Shown here piece by piece: positions 6,388 to 8,718 of a stretch of 8,718 bases of DNA. The stretch comes from Candidatus Altarchaeota archaeon (GTDB lineage Archaea; Altiarchaeota; Altiarchaeia; IMC4; SCGC-AAA252-I15): positions 1-8,718 of the forward strand of contig JAPKXP010000024.1 of the NCBI GenBank assembly GCA_026394745.1, written 5' to 3'. Made by a program: the position numbers and the translations under genes. Position 1 is the stretch's first letter, and each line of letters opens with the position of its first letter. The notes under the pieces were generated by a model, which searched no databases, was not told the DNA's origin, and worked only from the letters and a program-made list of their open reading frames with translations.

Positions 6388-6463
6388 GAGAGAATTTTGG
6401 GAGCGGAGGTATAAATAACATCCGGTTCCAGGATTTTTATTCTGCTATTGGTCATTCTATAAC
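6388..6463. promoter_or_regulatory. Divergent leaderless-type promoters, exchanger and kinase-like operon
   Basis: The minus-strand TTATTTATA (6418-6410) is centred about 27 bases before the exchanger ATG at 6387. The plus-strand TTTTTATT (6434-6441) is centred about 26 bases before the ATG at 6464. Neither start has a convincing Shine-Dalgarno site. Both spacings put the transcription start at or within a base or two of the ATG, the pattern of archaeal leaderless messages. Confidence 0.5.
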
Positions 6464-6982
6464 ATGGTCGTAGAGTCCATGACCGAATTCCAGCGGAGGA
6501 TGTACACGATATCCAGCGAGATCAGCCAGCGAATCACCGAAAAGTCGCAGGAGGTCCGTGAGAAGGAGCTTCCAGGGCCGATGCAGCTTAAGGTCGCGCC
6601 CAAGCCTCCGATAACCCGCAGAAAGCTGGAAACAGGACTCGACTGGCCTTCAGAGCTAAGCGCCTTCAAAGGCAGCGTGCACGAGCGCGACTACGCAGAC
6701 ACGATAATGTCCTCCGTCAGCGACCTGCGCGGCCCAGACGTCACCATAACCAGCATGAGCAAGGGACACAGGGAGGACGGCAGGGACTTCATACTCCAGG
6801 GCGTGAAAAAGCAGGGTAGGGCGTCAACCAACGTCGACGACATGCGCATCGTCTTCGGCGACCAGGATAAGGTGAAGAACGAGGTTCTCGCAGGCAGGAT
6901 AATGAGGGAGCTTAATCTACCGTTCTACTCGGAGCAGGGCGTCATATACCCTTCGCCGGCAGAGCGCAGGAAGGTTGCTTGA
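6464..6982 (+). CDS. Unrecognised protein; C-terminal part resembles a kinase N-lobe
   Basis: 172 residues, not recognised as a known gene. The first third is charged and probably helical or disordered (TEFQRRMYTISSEISQRIT ...), with a proline-rich stretch at 37-50. From about residue 92 it looks like the small lobe of a HipA/PI4K-like kinase: strand DVTITSM (92-98), strand DFILQGVKKQG (108-118) with Lys115/Lys116 as candidates for the ATP lysine, strand MRIVFG (127-132), then helix KNEVLAGRIMRELNLP (138-153), where Glu140 would be the helix-C glutamate. GVIYPSP (159-165) could be the next strand. It stops just where such a fold should enter its hinge, and the next gene begins with a hinge-like strand, so the two probably form one active site together. 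The assignment rests on motif order, not on a database match. The start lies 26 bases from a TATA box. Confidence 0.55.
   Translation: MVVESMTEFQRRMYTISSEISQRITEKSQEVREKELPGPMQLKVAPKPPITRRKLETGLDWPSELSAFKGSVHERDYADTIMSSVSDLRGPDVTITSMSKGHREDGRDFILQGVKKQGRASTNVDDMRIVFGDQDKVKNEVLAGRIMRELNLPFYSEQGVIYPSPAERRKVA
6969..6975 (+). promoter_or_regulatory. Ribosome binding site of the kinase C-lobe gene
   Basis: GGAAGGT sits 9 bases before ATG 6985 and only 3 bases before TTG 6979. The same sequence type precedes the aminotransferase at a similar distance. It decides the start in favour of ATG 6985 and suggests the gene is translated on its own rather than being only a frameshift remnant. Confidence 0.55.
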
Positions 6983-6984
6983 AC

Positions 6985-7611
6985 ATGGACGACCGCTCTT
7001 TCGTCTTGATGGACCGGCTTGCCGGATGGACTCTGAACGAGATGACCTACCTGAAGCCCGACGTCCTTGAGGAGCACAAGATTTCCATCGCATACCAGCT
7101 TGGCATGCACGCAGCATTCAGCTACGCGTTCGGCGTTACCGACGGATTCCAGACCAACTACATGTTCGACCCCGTGACGAATATCCTGACCCGGATAGAC
7201 AAGGACGTGTTCCTGCAGGTGCCGTCGAACCCGAAGGATACTTTGATGGACCACGACGACTACACGCAGGAGATTTCTTCGTGCGAGCTTTCCAACCTGA
7301 AGTACATACCCTCGTTCAGGCGCGCGGAAGACCGCACGGACGTATTGCTTGCGTTCAAGACGGGGTTCCTAGACAAGTATTCCGAGATGAAAGAGAAGAG
7401 GGACAAGCTACTGCATTTGGTGTACGAGACCAGGGAAACGTGGAAGAAAATCAGCAACCCGCGCGACATACTCGGCTTCGAAGCCGAGACCCGGCGCATC
7501 GTCGAGTCCGTGTCAATCCTACTTGACCAGGATTCCGAGAAAGTCTTGAAGAGGCTTTTCGAGGCGAAGGCGGAGGTCGACCGCGGAGAATACGTCAACG
7601 AGTCAGGCTGA
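6985..7611 (+). CDS. Kinase-like C-lobe protein (HipA/PI3-4K-type catalytic motifs)
   Basis: 208 residues from ATG 6985 (a TTG at 6979 would add two). It opens with RSFVLMDRLAGWTL (4-17), which matches a kinase strand 5 plus hinge. IAYQLGMHAAFSYAFGVTDGFQTNYMFD (35-62) then carries a catalytic-loop pattern G-x-x-D-x4-N, with Asp53 as base and Asn58 for metal, and ILTRIDKD (67-74) gives the metal-binding Asp72. This order (GxxDxxxxN ... xxID) is that of PI3/4-kinase, HipA and related small-molecule or protein kinases rather than HRD/DFG eukaryotic kinases. The remainder (about 92-205) is helical and charged. No ATP-binding N-lobe is present; that part appears to be in the gene just upstream, whose stop lies 2 bases before this ATG. 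The substrate is unknown, and it could be an inactive pseudokinase. It converges on the SSB gene, with 2 bases between stops. Confidence 0.6.
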   Translation: MDDRSFVLMDRLAGWTLNEMTYLKPDVLEEHKISIAYQLGMHAAFSYAFGVTDGFQTNYMFDPVTNILTRIDKDVFLQVPSNPKDTLMDHDDYTQEISSCELSNLKYIPSFRRAEDRTDVLLAFKTGFLDKYSEMKEKRDKLLHLVYETRETWKKISNPRDILGFEAETRRIVESVSILLDQDSEKVLKRLFEAKAEVDRGEYVNESG

Positions 7612-7613
7612 AC

Positions 7614-8030
7614 CTAGTGTTCCGGCCAGAAGCTTCCGCTGCTGAACCTGTCGTACTCGCTCGGACGCCTGGGCTGCTCGTGGACTTTCTCAGACATGTT
7701 GTTCTTCAGGTCTACTTCAAACTTCTTCTCGATTTCCTTGACGTCGGCGTACTTTCCTATGTTCAAGCGGATGGAGCCGCGGAATAAGGTGACATATACG
7801 TTGGATATGAAGTACGTCTTTCCATTATCTACCCTCTGGACGTCGTCATCCCAGAGAGTCATGAGTATGGTTCCCGTCTCGTCGCCGACAAGCGCCTCAG
7901 ACATGGCGTGCGAGATCCGATCCTTCCTAGCCCGGACGTTCCTCGCCTCCTCCCTGCTGAGCACCTGGACCTCGACCGCGCCCTTCTTGGTATGCGGTTT
8001 TAGGTCCTTGCACTTTAGCGTCTCCATCAT
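7614..8030 (-). CDS. ssb: Archaeal single-stranded DNA-binding protein, single OB fold
   Basis: 138 residues. It binds single-stranded DNA (possibly RNA) in replication and repair. One OB fold spans about 5-100: LKCKDLKPHTKKGAVEVQVLS, a basic loop (NVRARKDR, 31-38), then EALVGDETGTILMTLWD (45-61) and GKTYFISNVYVTLFRGSIRLNIG (70-92). The VGDETGTI...LWD and YFISN...G.IRLN signatures are those of the crenarchaeal/thaumarchaeal-type SSB and of RPA OB domains. Trp60 is likely to stack on bases. A polar tail (101-138) ends with aromatic and acidic residues (SFWPEH), which may act like the partner-binding tips of other SSBs; that is inferred. The start is ATG 8030 (or the adjacent 8027), 26 bases from a TATA box and leaderless. 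The longer frame to 8156 would run into the divergent gene and adds non-homologous sequence. No RPA zinc finger is present. Confidence 0.85.
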   Translation of the reverse strand: MMETLKCKDLKPHTKKGAVEVQVLSREEARNVRARKDRISHAMSEALVGDETGTILMTLWDDDVQRVDNGKTYFISNVYVTLFRGSIRLNIGKYADVKEIEKKFEVDLKNNMSEKVHEQPRRPSEYDRFSSGSFWPEH

Positions 8031-8089
8031 TGCCGTAGTATATGTGTTTGCATATTTAAATGGCCGGTCGAAAGATAATGTGATTAACG
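8031..8089. promoter_or_regulatory. Divergent promoter with a symmetric TATA box
   Basis: ATTTAAAT (8054-8061) is a perfect palindrome near the middle of the 59-base gap. Read leftward, it lies about 27 bases from the SSB ATG (8030). Read rightward, a start 25 bases on would be near 8083, seven bases before the radical SAM ATG. One box may thus serve both genes. The rightward gene also has GTGAT (8080-8084), complementary to the 16S rRNA tail, 5 bases before its ATG. Start sites are inferred. Confidence 0.45.
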
Positions 8090-8718
8090 ATGATTGACGT
8101 TTTACTCGCGTATCCGTCGCACAGGCGCGTCCTCGCAGGCAGGACTTACTCTCCATTGGGACTGCTCTACGTCGCAGCTATCCTGGAGCGCGACGGCTTC
8201 ACCGTCCGGGTCTTGGACTTCGATGTCGACAATCCCGGGGCCGAAAGATTAAAGCAGATTCTTGAGGCCGAGCGTCCGAAGGTCGTGGGCATAAACACGC
8301 TCACCACCGCGCTCCCTGAAGTCTACGGCCTCGTCAGATTCTTCAGGATGAACTCCGGCGCGGTAATCGTCGTCGGCGGCTCTCACGTAACCTGCGAGCC
8401 TTCCTCTGTGGAATACTTGGGCGCGGACTACGGCATACGCGGTGAAGGCGAGTACTCATTCCTGACGTTATGCAGGCGCGTGATTCGCGGCGCGGGCGCT
8501 CTCGAGTCGATTGACGGACTCGTCGTGAAAGACTCCGGAATGAAATATAAGCCGCCGGCCTACGTGCCGGAACTCGACGCCCTGCCGTTCCCAGCAAGGC
8601 ACCTGGTCCACGTCAGAAACTACATGTTCAACACAGTCCTCACTTCACGCGGCTGCCCCTTCAACTGCATCTTCTGCGCCGACGTCTCCACTAAAGTCCG
8701 GTCCAGGAGTCCGGCAAA
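8090..8718 (+). CDS. B12-binding radical SAM protein, C-terminus missing
   Basis: The frame opens at ATG 8090 and runs off the right edge after 209 codons. Residues 1-135 are a cobalamin-binding-like Rossmann domain: MIDVLLAYPS, then RTYSPLGLLYVAAILERDGF (18-37), VVGINTLTTALPE (65-77), VIVVGGSHVTCEP (92-104) and DYGIRGEGEY (113-122). This layout is typical of the BchE/MiaB-neighbour class of B12-radical SAM proteins. The B12-ligating DxHxxG motif is not seen, as in many members that bind B12 base-off or have lost it. After a linker, TSRGCPFNCIFC (185-196) gives the CxxxCxxC cluster (Cys189, Cys193, Cys196) that binds the 4Fe-4S cluster and SAM. The rest of the radical SAM barrel is outside the window. 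The substrate cannot be told; methyltransferases, cyclases and thioether enzymes all share this layout. It is divergent from the SSB gene, with no functional link evident. Confidence 0.88.
   Translation, partial: MIDVLLAYPSHRRVLAGRTYSPLGLLYVAAILERDGFTVRVLDFDVDNPGAERLKQILEAERPKVVGINTLTTALPEVYGLVRFFRMNSGAVIVVGGSHVTCEPSSVEYLGADYGIRGEGEYSFLTLCRRVIRGAGALESIDGLVVKDSGMKYKPPAYVPELDALPFPARHLVHVRNYMFNTVLTSRGCPFNCIFCADVSTKVRSRSPA

Noticed and set aside
6405..6410. GGAGGT on the plus strand in the exchanger/kinase gap
   Set aside because: No ATG, GTG or TTG follows at suitable spacing. It is more likely part of the divergent promoter region.
6979..6984. TTG start for the kinase C-lobe gene, overlapping the previous stop
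   Set aside because: The GGAAGGT site is only 3 bases from TTG but 9 bases from ATG 6985, so ATG is favoured.
6971..6985. Programmed -1 frameshift joining the two kinase-like genes
   Set aside because: No X XXY YYZ slippery heptamer is present before the stop, and no clear downstream structure was seen. Separate translation explains the ribosome site better.
8031..8156. 42-residue N-terminal extension of the SSB gene
   Set aside because: It would cross the TATA box and overlap the start of the divergent radical SAM gene. The extra residues do not resemble an OB fold, and ATG 8030 fits a leaderless start.
1..8718. tRNA, rRNA, CRISPR array, insertion sequence or prophage
   Set aside because: No cloverleaf with a GTTCRANNC-type arm, no regularly spaced repeats, no transposase or integrase frame and no terminal inverted repeats were found by reading.

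Overview
The window looks archaeal. The evidence is: TATA-like boxes 24-28 bases upstream of several starts that lack Shine-Dalgarno sites (leaderless style); a Ser/His signal peptidase of the archaeal/ER type; a single-OB-fold archaeal SSB; and Shine-Dalgarno sites of the GGAAGGT(G) or GTGAT type at other genes. The signal peptidase variant (Gly-Ser-Met-x-His and a long insert after the catalytic serine), together with the mix of small orphan genes, makes me lean to an uncultured DPANN-like lineage. That placement is an inference, not something the sequence proves.

Layout. 1-575 (minus) is a signal peptidase I cut by the left edge. It is divergent from 620-1986 (plus), which holds an acetylornithine/LysJ-type aminotransferase and, 5 bases later, a 74-residue five-cysteine protein resembling a 4Fe-4S domain. 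A hairpin at 1989-2017 separates these from a minus-strand block. That block, in transcription order from the right, is a CaCA-family cation exchanger (6387-5389), CTP synthase pyrG (5340-3766), and a secreted, membrane-anchored FG-GAP/beta-propeller protein (3638-2247). The propeller reading frame continues in the same frame, past one TAA, into a clear winged-helix DNA-binding domain (2246-2022). From 6464 (plus), two adjacent genes appear to encode the N-lobe and C-lobe of one protein-kinase-like fold. They converge on an archaeal SSB (8030-7614, minus), which is divergent from a B12-binding radical SAM protein (from 8090) cut by the right edge.

How they work together. Most genes look like separate units with their own promoters: housekeeping (signal peptidase, aminotransferase, CTP synthase, SSB) mixed with accessory genes. 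Two spots deserve attention. The first is the possible transmembrane one-component regulator (outside beta-propeller and TSP3-like calcium loops, one membrane helix, coiled coil, cytoplasmic winged helix) interrupted by an in-frame stop, with a cluster of GCAATT half-sites upstream of its promoter. The second is the kinase fold split over two tandem genes. No tRNA, rRNA, CRISPR array or transposon was seen.
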